The notes under the pieces: generated by a model
What the model was told of the DNA's origin: nothing
Database searches by the model: none
The model's input: only the letters and a program-made list of their open reading frames with translations
Part shown: positions 14,767 to 23,035 of the stretch, piece after piece
Layout of the letters: each line of letters starts with the position of its first letter
How positions within the stretch are numbered: the stretch's first letter is position 1
Position numbers and translations under genes: made by a program
Source of the DNA: Citrobacter sp. Awk 4
Lineage (GTDB): Bacteria > Pseudomonadota > Gammaproteobacteria > Enterobacterales > Enterobacteriaceae
NCBI RefSeq assembly: GCF_028069725.1
Contig: NZ_JANEWG010000031.1
Coordinates: 1 to 58,440 of the forward strand
Length of the DNA: 58,440 bases
Direction: 5' to 3'

Positions 14767-15678
14767 CTACCCCCTGAATCCGGTTGGGATGGTTTTATCT
14801 GGCTCAGAAATGCGGTTCACATCCCTGCCCGCTTTGCGGTCATTGAGAGCGAACTTCGGTTTGAACAGTCCCTGGTACCCGTTGGCGATACTGGTGTTGA
14901 TCACGTCAACCGGATCGTGACCGTCGTCCAGGCATGCCTTCAGCAACTTGAATGCTTTGTTGACCGTCAGCTCGGTTTTTATGGCTTTTCCAGACTGCTG
15001 GCGATAGGCAACCCACTCACTCCAGGACACAGAGTCAAGCCATTCAGGAACAGGAATTGTCAGCGGATCAAACTTCACCTTCCCCCCTGGGGGATTAGAG
15101 GGGGTTAGATCTGTATTTATATTTGTATTTGGAAGAATGTCTTTGGTGTTCCCTGTTTTCAGGGATACCTCTCCCTGTTTTTGGGGATGGTTATCCCCGT
15201 TTTCAGGGATGGTTGAAGGGGTAAAACTGCTATCTCTGAATTCAGGGATGGTAATAACCCATGTAACAACTTCAGCAGGCGGGAAAGCTGCTGGACACTT
15301 CGTGCAATTTGGCTTGGTATACGCCCATTTATCCAGGCTGGTATTAATCCCAATGTATCTGGTTTGCCCAATTCGGCGCAGGATGATGATGTTCCGGTAG
15401 GCGAGGCTCAGCACGGCTTCAGATACGTGTTTAACCTTCAACGTCGTTTTGTCTGCAATGAGGCTATTGGCGATGCGATCCGAAGCCTTAGACCAGCCAT
15501 AGGTCAGGCGAACGATAGCATTCAGCACTCGGAACTCACGCCCGGATAGCTCGACGATACACAGGGCATCCTGAATCTGGTTGGCTAGGCGCAAATAGCC
15601 TTTCTCCAGTTCAGCCATGCTGCTCTCCTGTTTCCCCTGTTGCGTGGGGAATTTGAATATTTCAGCGGTATTTGACAT
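14767..15678 (-). CDS. Phage replication initiator O (lambda O family)
   Basis: A 303-residue origin-binding protein. The N-terminal domain (residues 15-115, with LSGREFRVLNAIVRLTYGWSK) is the conserved lambda-O/Rac winged-helix DNA-binding domain. The middle (residues 150-190) is a low-complexity linker coded by the iterons of the origin. The C-terminal domain (WLDSVSWSEWVAYRQQSGKA) is the helicase-loader binding part. ATG at 15678 (MSNTAEIFKF) is chosen as it starts the family-conserved sequence; an upstream in-frame extension is open but overlaps a small gene. It works with the DnaC-like protein encoded next to it. Confidence 0.9.
   Translation of the reverse strand: MSNTAEIFKFPTQQGKQESSMAELEKGYLRLANQIQDALCIVELSGREFRVLNAIVRLTYGWSKASDRIANSLIADKTTLKVKHVSEAVLSLAYRNIIILRRIGQTRYIGINTSLDKWAYTKPNCTKCPAAFPPAEVVTWVITIPEFRDSSFTPSTIPENGDNHPQKQGEVSLKTGNTKDILPNTNINTDLTPSNPPGGKVKFDPLTIPVPEWLDSVSWSEWVAYRQQSGKAIKTELTVNKAFKLLKACLDDGHDPVDVINTSIANGYQGLFKPKFALNDRKAGRDVNRISEPDKTIPTGFRG
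15105..15248. other. Lambda-type replication origin: four iterons plus AT-rich stretch inside gene O
   Basis: Four copies of a 16-bp palindromic element with consensus TCCCTGTTTTCAGGGA lie at 15150, 15172, 15194 and 15233 (the second has a poorer right arm). The first three are spaced 22 bp, two turns of the helix. On the coding strand they are followed by an AT-rich stretch (15105-15145), the same order (iterons then AT-rich unwinding region) as lambda ori. They code the linker of the O protein, as in lambda. Confidence 0.85.
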
Positions 15679-15766
15679 ACTGTTCTCCGCAATTACGCAC
15701 AGTTTTTGCACCTGAAGGCCGTTGGTGTTCCCGCACCGCGGCTTTCGCCATTTTTGAACCCGTCAT
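15662..15766 (-). CDS. Small coupled ORF between ydaT-like gene and O
   Basis: A 34-residue basic frame (MTGSKMAKAAVREH..., ending QYVKYR). Its ATG overlaps the stop of the upstream gene as ATGA, and its stop lies 17 bp inside O, so it is positioned for translational coupling. It fills the only gap in the early operon. No family is recognised. It could also be only a leader for O translation. Confidence 0.4.
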   Translation of the reverse strand: MTGSKMAKAAVREHQRPSGAKTVRNCGEQYVKYR

Positions 15767-16302
15767 ACAACCCCCAACATCAGCTGCACCATCTCCATCA
15801 ACGGACCGGTTAAGCCAGGGTCAACGCGGTACATCTCCACGATCCCCTCACTCAGTTCTTTCAGCTTCTGATGACGTGGCGCATCCATCGCGACGGCTAT
15901 TTTCGCTTCGCTGGTTTCTTTCTCCATACGTGCCAGGCGAGCCATGATGTTGTCTTCTGGCAGCAGGCGGTTGCGGTACTCAATCGGCAGGACTGCAAGA
16001 ATTGCCGGAGTCAGCTGGCGAACGTTCTCGCGATACCGCTCGCTGTTGAAATGGTTATCCAGGAAGCGGAAAAGCTTCTGGCGCTTTCGGCAGAGATCAT
16101 CAGGAAAAGTGATGTCACCACCACCCTGCGCCTGGTACTCTTCGATGATCAGAGCCGTAACTACATCCTGACCATCGGCACCTGCCCACGAACGAACTGC
16201 ATCTCGAATATCTTCATGACGTGGCCCCTGACGCGTTTGAGCGCGATTTATCACCGCCTGCTGCGGCGATCCTGTATCCTGGTAAAACGTAAGTGATTGC
16301 AT
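15763..16302 (-). CDS. YdaT-like regulator (CII-equivalent)
   Basis: A 179-residue protein of the YdaT family, first named a toxin in the Rac prophage and later shown for the O157 CP-933P protein to be a DNA-binding tetramer that takes the place of lambda CII. Shared features are the RHEDIRDAVRSWAGADG start of the domain (about residue 28), the FPDDLCRKRQKLFRFLDNH block and the EYRNRLLP region, then a C-terminal helix for oligomerisation. The start at 16302 follows AAAGGGAAAGC. It is the second gene of the rightward early operon after the Cro-like gene. Overexpression of such proteins blocks cell division. Confidence 0.8.
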   Translation of the reverse strand: MQSLTFYQDTGSPQQAVINRAQTRQGPRHEDIRDAVRSWAGADGQDVVTALIIEEYQAQGGGDITFPDDLCRKRQKLFRFLDNHFNSERYRENVRQLTPAILAVLPIEYRNRLLPEDNIMARLARMEKETSEAKIAVAMDAPRHQKLKELSEGIVEMYRVDPGLTGPLMEMVQLMLGVV

Positions 16303-16321
16303 GATGCTTTCCCTTTCGATG

Positions 16322-16555
16322 TTAGGCAGTTGAGTTGCGCGGTGCCGCAAATACCAAGCTCTCTTTCAAAACCGGTGCCTGACGATGAAAACTATGGGTA
16401 GCAGTTTCGATCGCAGATGCTTTTTCCGGGGAAGCTCGGCGATTCCCGTAAGCAATCTGGTCAAGGTAGCCAACGGTTGTTTTAGCCAGCTTTGCTAGCT
16501 GGGACCATTCGTCAGAGGTGGCGCCTTTGCGCCAGCGAAGAAGCTCATTACTCAT
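16322..16555 (-). CDS. YdaS-like Cro repressor
   Basis: A 77-residue helix-turn-helix protein (MSNELLRWRKGATSDEWSQL..., recognition helix around TTVGYLDQIAYGNRRASPE). It is the first gene of the - strand early operon and is divergent from the CI gene across a 115-bp operator region, which is the position of Cro. The start at 16555 follows CAGGAGACACC. The family includes Rac YdaS, which represses like Cro. It should bind the TTTAGC-N5-GCTAAA operators next to its own start. Confidence 0.82.
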   Translation of the reverse strand: MSNELLRWRKGATSDEWSQLAKLAKTTVGYLDQIAYGNRRASPEKASAIETATHSFHRQAPVLKESLVFAAPRNSTA

Positions 16556-16586
16556 CGGTGTCTCCTGTGGGTATGTTGGATCGGAG

Positions 16587-16652
16587 TTTAGCGTTATGCT
16601 AAATAACACGCAAGAAAGATTTAGCAATTTGCACATTTATCATTTTGCTATA
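16587..16652. promoter_or_regulatory. Right operator region (cI/cro), TTTAGC-N5-GCTAAA sites
   Basis: A perfect site TTTAGCGTTATGCTAAA at 16587-16603 and a half-conserved site TTTAGCAATTTGCACAT at 16620-16636 lie between the divergent cro-like and cI genes. A third partial site with TTTGCTATAA is at about 16644-16653. The same motif recurs beyond cI at 17428-17502, so these are almost certainly the repressor binding sites. Confidence 0.75.
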
Positions 16653-16670
16653 AGCAGTGAAAATGAAGGG

Positions 16671-17348
16671 ATGGAAAATAAAGAGATTAGAAAAGCCAAT
16701 CTTGAGGCGCTGTACGAACAACGGCATACAGATAGCGGAATGACCAAAGCGCAATTTGCTGAGCTCATTGAAACCAGCCCTGCCGCTCTTAGTCAGTTAC
16801 TTGGGGTAAATCCAAATCGCAACATTGGCGATAAATTGGCTCGAAAAATTGAAACTGCTCTAAATCTACCGTTTGGTTGGATGGATGTGCTACACGTCCC
16901 TGAAAGCGACGGTAACGTCAAATACCGTGGAATTAATGAGACAAAAGGAAGCTATCCTGTAATAAGTTGGGTAAGCGCGGGACAATGGATGGAAGCTGTA
17001 GAACCTTATCACCGCAGAGCTATTGATCGCTGGTACGATACCACCATTGCTTGTTCTGAAGACTCATTTTGGCTTGACGTTAAAGGCGACTCCATGACCT
17101 CGCCGGCGGGACTAAGCATCCCAGAGGGAGCAGCAATTCTTGTTGATCCCGAAGTCGAACCTATCAATGGCAAATTGGTAGTTGCTAAGCTTAATGGCGA
17201 AAACGAAGCTACGTTTAAAAAGCTCGTCATTGATGCAGGCCGTAGATTTTTGAAGCCTCTAAATCCTCAATATCCCATGTTAGAGGTTAATGGGAACTGC
17301 AGAATCATAGGTGTTGTGGTTGATGCGAAAATTTTGAACATTCCTTAA
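16671..17348 (+). CDS. CI-like prophage repressor (LexA/S24 family)
   Basis: A 225-residue repressor that keeps the prophage silent and self-cleaves when RecA is activated. The N-terminal HTH (residues 24-60, MTKAQFAELIETSPAALSQL) recognises the operators. The C-terminal S24 peptidase domain has the cleavage pair A103-G104 (VSAGQW), catalytic S141 (KGDSMTSP) and K173 (VVAKLNGE). ATG at 16671 is chosen after GAAGGG. It is divergent from the cro-like gene and ended by a strong terminator. All catalytic residues are present, so the prophage should still respond to the SOS signal. Confidence 0.92.
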   Translation: MENKEIRKANLEALYEQRHTDSGMTKAQFAELIETSPAALSQLLGVNPNRNIGDKLARKIETALNLPFGWMDVLHVPESDGNVKYRGINETKGSYPVISWVSAGQWMEAVEPYHRRAIDRWYDTTIACSEDSFWLDVKGDSMTSPAGLSIPEGAAILVDPEVEPINGKLVVAKLNGENEATFKKLVIDAGRRFLKPLNPQYPMLEVNGNCRIIGVVVDAKILNIP

Positions 17349-17365
17349 CACCGCACTAAATAGTG

Positions 17366-17390
17366 AGCCCGCACAACGCGGGCTTTTTTT
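17366..17390 (+). terminator. Rho-independent terminator after cI
   Basis: AGCCCGC, loop ACAAC, GCGGGCT followed by six further T residues, 18 bp after the cI stop. Confidence 0.88.
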
Positions 17391-17427
17391 ACCTCGCATC
17401 CTGTCCAATACGAAATTTAAGCGCTTA

Positions 17428-17502
17428 TTAATCAAAGTGCTAAATTCCTCGTGTCGATTATTTAGCACTTTGCTATTGCTAATAATTTAGCAACACGCTA
17501 AA
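17428..17502. promoter_or_regulatory. Left operator region, three TTTAGC-type sites
   Basis: Three 17-bp sites: TTTAGCACTTTGATTAA (rc, 17428-17444), TTTAGCACTTTGCTATT (17461-17477) and perfect TTTAGCAACACGCTAAA (17486-17502). They lie just upstream of the leftward (recE-recT-xis-int) operon, the place of pL/OL in lambda. The promoter controlling 17580 onwards must overlap them. Confidence 0.75.
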
Positions 17503-17579
17503 TTCACCTCATCACGAAACACTAAGCGCATCAAGTTCAAATGTTCCGCTGGCCGGCGATAAGGCAAAAGAGGGTGAGA

Positions 17580-17696
17580 ATGATTGATTACGCACGCAAA
17601 CCAGGACGGCAGCAGGCCGTAAAACTGAACTTCATGGAGGTGATTCTTCGCCGTATTTGCTACCTGCTGGCGCAAAAGGGGAATCCAGATGTGTGA
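17580..17696 (+). CDS. Small early phage protein
   Basis: A 38-residue basic protein (MIDYARKPGRQQAVKLNFME..., ending AQKGNPDV), the first frame downstream of the left operators. It has a ribosome site AGAGGGTGAGA. Its end overlaps the next gene by 8 bp. Similar short frames are often found here in Gifsy/Rac-like phages; the function is unknown. Confidence 0.55.
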   Translation: MIDYARKPGRQQAVKLNFMEVILRRICYLLAQKGNPDV

Positions 17697-17853
17697 CTCA
17701 ACGAAATGCGGGTACTGCGGCAAACCGGTTAAACCGGAGGAAATAGTCAAAAGTACCCTTCTCTATCGCAACGGCTCACAGCTGGCGCGCAAAGAAAAAG
17801 AATACTGCTCTGAACGTTGTGCTTCGTACGACCAGATGGCCCACGAAAGCTAA
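17689..17853 (+). CDS. Small zinc-finger-like phage protein
   Basis: A 54-residue protein with a CxxC...CxxxC pattern: KCGYCGKPVKPEE near the N-terminus and YCSERCASYDQ near the C-terminus, typical of a treble-clef or zinc-ribbon domain. It overlaps the preceding small gene by 8 bp and is on the leftward transcript ahead of recE. It probably binds nucleic acid or protein. Similar proteins occur at the same place in other enteric prophages. Confidence 0.65.
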   Translation: MCDSTKCGYCGKPVKPEEIVKSTLLYRNGSQLARKEKEYCSERCASYDQMAHES

Positions 17854-17992
17854 CGTAAAAGCCGCGCAAGGCGGCCCGTACGTCCGGTGACACCGACCAA
17901 AGTTCCACCGGAAAACTACACAAAAACCAAAGTTCACCCAATGGGCGCTATCTCTGGCCCGGGGATCTTACATCCAAAAAAGAGGATCTCAC

Positions 17993-20900
17993 ATGGAATT
18001 TTTCTATGTAGTTAAAGCTACGCAGAAATCCGGCAAAGAAGATGCAGTGGTCTGGTTCACTGCCAAAACCGAGGCTCGCGCCAACCTGATGCTGGATGTT
18101 GCGCTAGAAGATGCTGGCATCGAAACGGGCCGTGGCAAGGACTATGCCAAACCGATTCGCACTGATTTCCCGGTTGTTGACGATCTTCCGGAAGAAGGTG
18201 AAATTGATTTCACTTGGTGTGATCGTTACACACTGCAGGACGACGGGCGCACCTGGTTGCCGAAAGCTGCTGGTGAATCTACTGGCGCCGTCGAATCCCC
18301 CACCACCACTACTCCGGCAGCAATCGTTGAAGACGCGACTGCGTTCGAAATTGTCCCGGTTGAAAACCGCACTCCAGCCGTCCGTTTTGCCTTCCATCTG
18401 ATGAGCGATAAATACCAGACTCACGTCACTAAAGAGCAGCAACTGGCTGCCAGCGAAATGTCGCTGGACGAAGGCAATATCTATCTCCAGAAACTGCTGC
18501 AGGCTAAAAATGATGTTCCTGAAGTTGGCGAACTCAGCCTGAATGCCGAGTGGAAAATGGTTCAGGCGATTAAAGACATCTTTGTACAGGATGTGGAGCA
18601 CGAGCTCCGGGTAATCACTGCATTCATGTCTGAGTGGGTGAACGCGGATGCCGGTGACCGCAATCAACTGGTAGAAGACTGGCGCAGCGGTAAGTTGCAG
18701 CTGCTTAAATCTGAAACCACCAGCGGTGCTGACGTTACAACGGGTCAAGATCTTACCGTTGATGACGGTACCCAGTTTGACGAGAACGGCCAGGCCGAAG
18801 ATGGCGTCGTTGATGGTGAAGTCGGTACCGAAGAGCAATCTCAGCAGACAGAGCAACCAAACCTGATCGTCGTCGCCACCCTGCCATTCCGTCAGCGCGT
18901 ATTAGCTCAGTTCATTGGTGATGGCGAATATCTTTATCACGTTGATGCCGACCAGAAAAACGAAATTGTTCGTCTTGAGATGGACACCGATGATTCGTAC
19001 GTCCAGAACCTGCTGCTGGCAGCTGAGAATGTAGAAGCATTCAAAAAAGCAAATGAGCATGACATTAATAAAGTCGTGAATTCCGTTAAGAAAGTATTCC
19101 CTGTCGACGGCAAAAAATCGGAGCTGGCAACAGTTATCCAGTTCCTGACTGTGTGGTTCAAAACTGAATACATCGACCGTGGCATTCTGGCGCGCGAATG
19201 GTCCGCCGGTAACCGCATCAGTAATGTGCAGCGCACTGATTCCGGTATCAACGCCGATGGTGGATATGTCACTGACCGTGGCGAAAGTGCTCACCACACG
19301 CTGGATACTCTCGATTTAGAGATTGCCTGCGCCCTGCTCCCGATGGACTTCAACCACTTCGAAATCCCCGGCAGTATTCTTCGTCGCGCTAAAGAAATCG
19401 TGACCAAAAAAGAAGAACCGTGGAAATCATGGAGCAGCATCCTGCGCAATCAGCCTGGCGTTCTGGGCGTTAACCGCACGGCCATTTTTAACCTGGTACG
19501 TATCGCGCCTGAGAATATTCACCTGACACCTGTTGCCCACCTGGAATTTATTAACCAGACCATGACAGCTGAGTTCAACGCTGCGGTTGAGTTGTTGCCA
19601 TTGTCTGAAGCAGCACCTGCAGCACCGGAAATTACCTCTGCCCCTGAAAGCATGGAACCTTCGCGTAAATCCTTCTGCACTCACGAAGAGAACCTGCAGC
19701 GCGTGCGTGAAGAAGGAGCACGCCGTCGCGCTGAGGAAGTAAATTCACAACCTCAGGTCACGAGCCTCGGCTCCGGCGTGTTCTCTATTGATGGTCTGAT
19801 GGGTAATCAACAAACACAAATAGATGACCGTTCATCACTTGATGAGGAAACCACCAGCGATGTGCAGATGGAAGAAACTGTCAGTGATGAAGAACAGGCT
19901 GGTACTGAAATGCAGTCAGGCGAAAGCAGTCTGGAATCTGGTGAAGATCCACATACCGGCCAGAAAACCGATGTGAAACAAAAACCAGAAAACGCACATC
20001 AGAATGATGAATCTGCGCGTCAAAATACCCAAAAAGTGAATCAAACCGAGCCAGAAGCGCAATCTGACGAACCAGCTGTTGTGTACCCCGCCTACTTCGA
20101 GCCAGGCCGCTATGAAGGTCTGCCGAACGAGGTTTATCACGCAGCGAACGGGATCAGCAGCACGCAGGTAAAAGATGCCCGCGTCAGTTTGATGTATTTC
20201 AACGCACGACACGTCACCAAAACGATCACCAAAGATCGTTCTCCGGTACTGGACATGGGTAACCTGGTACATGCGCTGGCGTTGCAACCAGAACAGCTTG
20301 ATGACGAGTTCAGCGTTGAACCGGTGATCCCGGAAGGTGCTTTCACCACAGCGGCAACAATCCGCGCGTTTATCGATGAGTACAACGCAGGCCTGCAAGT
20401 ACAGCTGAGCGCCGACGACATCAAAGCATTGCTGGAAGAATACAACGCCACCCTGCCAGCACAGATTTCCCTGGGCGCTTCAGTCGAGGAAACTGGTCAG
20501 AGCTACATGTCGCTGCCAGAAGAGTACCAACGCATCGAAGCGGACCAAAAACAGACCGCAACGGCGATGAAAGCCAGCATCAAAGAGTACAACGCCACTC
20601 TGCCAACGCCAGTGAAAACCAGCGGTAGCCGTGATGCGTTGCTCAACCAATTGTCGCTGATTAACCCAGACCTGGTGGCACAGGAAGCTCAGAAGCCGGT
20701 TCCGCTGAAAGTATCAGGAACCAAAGCTGACATGATCCAGGCGGTTAAAGCGGTTAAGCCCGATGCCGTATTCGCCGACGAACTACTGGATGCCTGGCGC
20801 GAAAACCCGGACAACAAAATCCTGGTAACTCGCCAACAGCTGGCGACTGCACTTGCCATTCAGTCTGCGTTACTGGCGCACCCAACTGCCGGAATGTTAC

Positions 20901-21376
20901 TCCAGCATCAGAGCCGTGCCGTTGAGGTCAGCTATTTCGGCTTTGACGAAGAGACAGGGCTGGAAGTGCGTGTGCGTCCCGACCTTGAAATTGACCTGGA
21001 CGGCGTTCGCATCGGTGCCGACCTGAAGACCATCAGCATGTGGAACATCAAGCAGGAAGGTCTACGAGCCAAGCTGCACCGGGAAATCATTGAACGCGAT
21101 TACCACCTAAGCGCGGCCATGTATTGCGAGACCGCAGCGTTGGATCAGTTCTTCTGGATTTTCGTCAACAAAGACGAGAATTACCACTGGATCGCCATCA
21201 TCGAGGCATCCGCAGAACTGCTGGAACTGGGCATGCTCGAGTACCGCAAATCCATGCGCGCTATCGCTACCGGCTTCGACACTGGCGAATGGCCAGCGCC
21301 AATCACCACCGATTACACCGATGAACTGAACGACTTCGACCTGCGCCGCCTTGAAGCGCTGCGTACTCAGGCATAA
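17993..21376 (+). CDS. recE: RecE-type exodeoxyribonuclease VIII, giant form
   Basis: A 1127-residue protein, larger than Rac RecE (866). The N-terminus (FFYVVKATQKSGKEDAVVWF, then DLPEEGEIDFTW) matches Rac RecE. The middle holds two copies of an approximately 110-residue domain (about residues 130-240 and 300-410), then a long acidic/glutamine-rich linker (580-700). The C-terminal RecB-like nuclease starts at YFEPGRYEGLPNEVYHAANG (about 700). Catalytic residues are in VRVRPDLE (about 993) and GADLKT (D about 1009, K about 1011). Inside the nuclease domain (790-930) are repeats of an [EK]EYNATLP unit typical of SAP/HeH-like elements. It degrades one strand 5' to 3' and passes it to RecT, coded 9 bp downstream. 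The frame is intact. Confidence 0.9.
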   Translation: MEFFYVVKATQKSGKEDAVVWFTAKTEARANLMLDVALEDAGIETGRGKDYAKPIRTDFPVVDDLPEEGEIDFTWCDRYTLQDDGRTWLPKAAGESTGAVESPTTTTPAAIVEDATAFEIVPVENRTPAVRFAFHLMSDKYQTHVTKEQQLAASEMSLDEGNIYLQKLLQAKNDVPEVGELSLNAEWKMVQAIKDIFVQDVEHELRVITAFMSEWVNADAGDRNQLVEDWRSGKLQLLKSETTSGADVTTGQDLTVDDGTQFDENGQAEDGVVDGEVGTEEQSQQTEQPNLIVVATLPFRQRVLAQFIGDGEYLYHVDADQKNEIVRLEMDTDDSYVQNLLLAAENVEAFKKANEHDINKVVNSVKKVFPVDGKKSELATVIQFLTVWFKTEYIDRGILAREWSAGNRISNVQRTDSGINADGGYVTDRGESAHHTLDTLDLEIACALLPMDFNHFEIPGSILRRAKEIVTKKEEPWKSWSSILRNQPGVLGVNRTAIFNLVRIAPENIHLTPVAHLEFINQTMTAEFNAAVELLPLSEAAPAAPEITSAPESMEPSRKSFCTHEENLQRVREEGARRRAEEVNSQPQVTSLGSGVFSIDGLMGNQQTQIDDRSSLDEETTSDVQMEETVSDEEQAGTEMQSGESSLESGEDPHTGQKTDVKQKPENAHQNDESARQNTQKVNQTEPEAQSDEPAVVYPAYFEPGRYEGLPNEVYHAANGISSTQVKDARVSLMYFNARHVTKTITKDRSPVLDMGNLVHALALQPEQLDDEFSVEPVIPEGAFTTAATIRAFIDEYNAGLQVQLSADDIKALLEEYNATLPAQISLGASVEETGQSYMSLPEEYQRIEADQKQTATAMKASIKEYNATLPTPVKTSGSRDALLNQLSLINPDLVAQEAQKPVPLKVSGTKADMIQAVKAVKPDAVFADELLDAWRENPDNKILVTRQQLATALAIQSALLAHPTAGMLLQHQSRAVEVSYFGFDEETGLEVRVRPDLEIDLDGVRIGADLKTISMWNIKQEGLRAKLHREIIERDYHLSAAMYCETAALDQFFWIFVNKDENYHWIAIIEASAELLELGMLEYRKSMRAIATGFDTGEWPAPITTDYTDELNDFDLRRLEALRTQA

Positions 21377-21385
21377 GGGGGATTG

Positions 21386-22471
21386 ATGCAAAACACTAAC
21401 GTAACCGTTGCTGATCAGAACACCGTTGTTAACTCCAACGTGGCCCTGTTCGATTCCCAATACCTGAATGCTATCAGTTCATTCGCGCAGATTATGGCTC
21501 AAGGGGCCGCCACAGTTCCTAAACACCTGCAGGGCAATCAGGCTGACTGCATGGCAGTAGCGATGCAAGCTGCCCAGTGGCAGATGAATCCCTTTGCCGT
21601 TGCGCAGAAAACCCACCTGATTAACGGTGTACTCGGGTATGAAGCGCAGCTTGTTAATGCCGTGATTTCACGCAGTGGTGTGCTTGCTAACCGGTTTGAA
21701 TATGAGTGGTACGGGCCTTGGGAAAAAGTGGTAGGTAAATTCCAGATTCGTAAGGGTGATAAAGGTGAATACCGTGTACCCGGCTGGAATCTTGCAGACG
21801 AAACGGGTATTGGCATCGTAATCCGCGCGACTCTTAAAGGTGAAGACCAGCCAAGGGAACTGGATTTATTGCTGGCTCAGGCCCGGACCCGCAATTCAAC
21901 CCTTTGGGCTGACGATCCGCGCCAACAACTCGCTTATCTCGCAGTGAAACGCTGGGCGAGACTGTTCTGCCCGGATGTAATTCTTGGTGTTTATACCCCA
22001 GATGAACTGGACGATCGCCGTGTGGAACGGGAGGTAAACCCGGCTCCAGCCCAGCACGTAAGCCTTGCGGAGATCTCAAGTGACAACGTAACAACAACGC
22101 ATAGTGCTCAGGAATCGGCACAGAACATCGATGCACTTGCAGATGAATTCCGCGATCGCATCGAGGCCGCTCAGGATGTCGATAGCGCCAAAGCTCTTCG
22201 TGCCGACATCGAAACCGTCAAAGCAACGCTAGGTTCCGCCCTGTTCACCGAACTGAAAAACAAAGCGGTGAAGCGTTATTACCTGGTAGATGCTCGCAAC
22301 AAGGTCGAAGCGGCGATCAATTCACTACCATCTTCGGATGAGCCTGATGCGGTTGACCGGTTCGGGGAAGTCGAGCGTGTTCTGGCATCGGCGAAGCGCC
22401 ACCTTGGCGACGAGTTGCACGATCAGTTCAGCATCACCCTGGCGGATATGAAACTGGAATATGTGGCCTAA
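21386..22471 (+). CDS. recT: RecT-family single-strand annealing protein
   Basis: A 361-residue recombinase that coats the single strand made by RecE and anneals it to its complement. The conserved RecT core is residues 25-215, with the segments AVAMQAAQWQMNPFAVAQKT and YLAVKRWARLFCPDVILGVY. The rest is a helical C-terminal extension. ATG at 21386 follows AAGGGGGAT; a TTG one codon upstream is possible. It is co-transcribed with recE and its partner is encoded directly upstream. Rac RecT is shorter (269), so the C-terminal 100 or more residues are extra; this form is frequent in Gifsy-like prophages. Confidence 0.92.
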   Translation: MQNTNVTVADQNTVVNSNVALFDSQYLNAISSFAQIMAQGAATVPKHLQGNQADCMAVAMQAAQWQMNPFAVAQKTHLINGVLGYEAQLVNAVISRSGVLANRFEYEWYGPWEKVVGKFQIRKGDKGEYRVPGWNLADETGIGIVIRATLKGEDQPRELDLLLAQARTRNSTLWADDPRQQLAYLAVKRWARLFCPDVILGVYTPDELDDRRVEREVNPAPAQHVSLAEISSDNVTTTHSAQESAQNIDALADEFRDRIEAAQDVDSAKALRADIETVKATLGSALFTELKNKAVKRYYLVDARNKVEAAINSLPSSDEPDAVDRFGEVERVLASAKRHLGDELHDQFSITLADMKLEYVA

Positions 22472-22510
22472 CGAAACCGGGAGGGTTGCCCCTCCCGGCA
22501 AGGAGACGAT

Positions 22511-22753
22511 ATGCAACTGATTAATCGAGGCAGCAAGCAATCCCCTTTAGCCCGTCAGGCATGCGACATCGCGCTTGCCGCCCACCAGCAACGCTACGGT
22601 GATTATGGGCGCAGCAAGATGAAGGAGACGTACACGGTGAGAGTTGAAGGCGTGAAGGTCTGGGTTGAAGTGGTTAACCGTAAGGCGAGTTACGTAGCCA
22701 CGGCAATGACTGGTATGCGCAGGTTGCGCGCGCTGCCGGGTCAGGTGAGTTGA
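22511..22753 (+). CDS. DUF4060-like small phage protein
   Basis: An 80-residue basic protein ([20 protein letters not shown]..., [34 protein letters not shown]). It resembles the DUF4060 family found between recT and xis in enteric prophages. A good ribosome site (AAGGAGACG) precedes the ATG. The C-terminal half has a beta-rich pattern. Function unknown. Confidence 0.7.
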   Translation: MQLINRGSKQSPLARQACDIALAAHQQRYGDYGRSKMKETYTVRVEGVKVWVEVVNRKASYVATAMTGMRRLRALPGQVS

Positions 22754-22774
22754 TATCAAAATATCAATGCTAAG

Positions 22775-22803
22775 CAACAGGTCTGTTTATACTCGACCTG
22801 TTG
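22775..22803. repeat. Inverted repeat upstream of xis
   Basis: CAACAGGT...ACCTGTTG, 8-bp perfect arms with a 13-bp centre, 15 bp before the xis ATG. It may be a regulatory site or an RNA hairpin that limits xis translation. Confidence 0.45.
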
Positions 22804-22817
22804 CATGCGAGGTAAGC

Positions 22818-23033
22818 ATGGCAGACGTAGTATTCAATGAAGAATGGGTCGTAGAGAGAAAACTCGAGTATAAAACCGGGCTTGATAAGCGACAAATTGA
22901 GAATTACCGGCAAAACTGCTGGATTGAAGGCGTTCATTTCAAGCGCGTATCCCCGAAAGGAAATGTCGACAGTAGACGTGGAACGACCTGGTATAACTAC
23001 CCAAAGATCAACAAATTTATTCAGGATTCATAG
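22818..23033 (+). CDS. Excisionase (Xis)
   Basis: A 71-residue small basic winged-helix-like protein ([20 protein letters not shown]..., [33 protein letters not shown]). Excisionase bends attachment-site DNA and directs integrase toward excision. It lies immediately upstream of int with a 2-bp gap, the normal order. ATG at 22818 follows GAGGTAAGC; the in-frame ATG 51 bp upstream is not needed. The family match is by size, pattern and position. Confidence 0.82.
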   Translation: MADVVFNEEWVVERKLEYKTGLDKRQIENYRQNCWIEGVHFKRVSPKGNVDSRRGTTWYNYPKINKFIQDS

Positions 23034-23035
23034 TT

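Noticed and set aside
18104..18856. 250-residue - strand frame inside recE
   Set aside because: Mirror of the recE reading frame with no start context; the recE frame is continuous and conserved.
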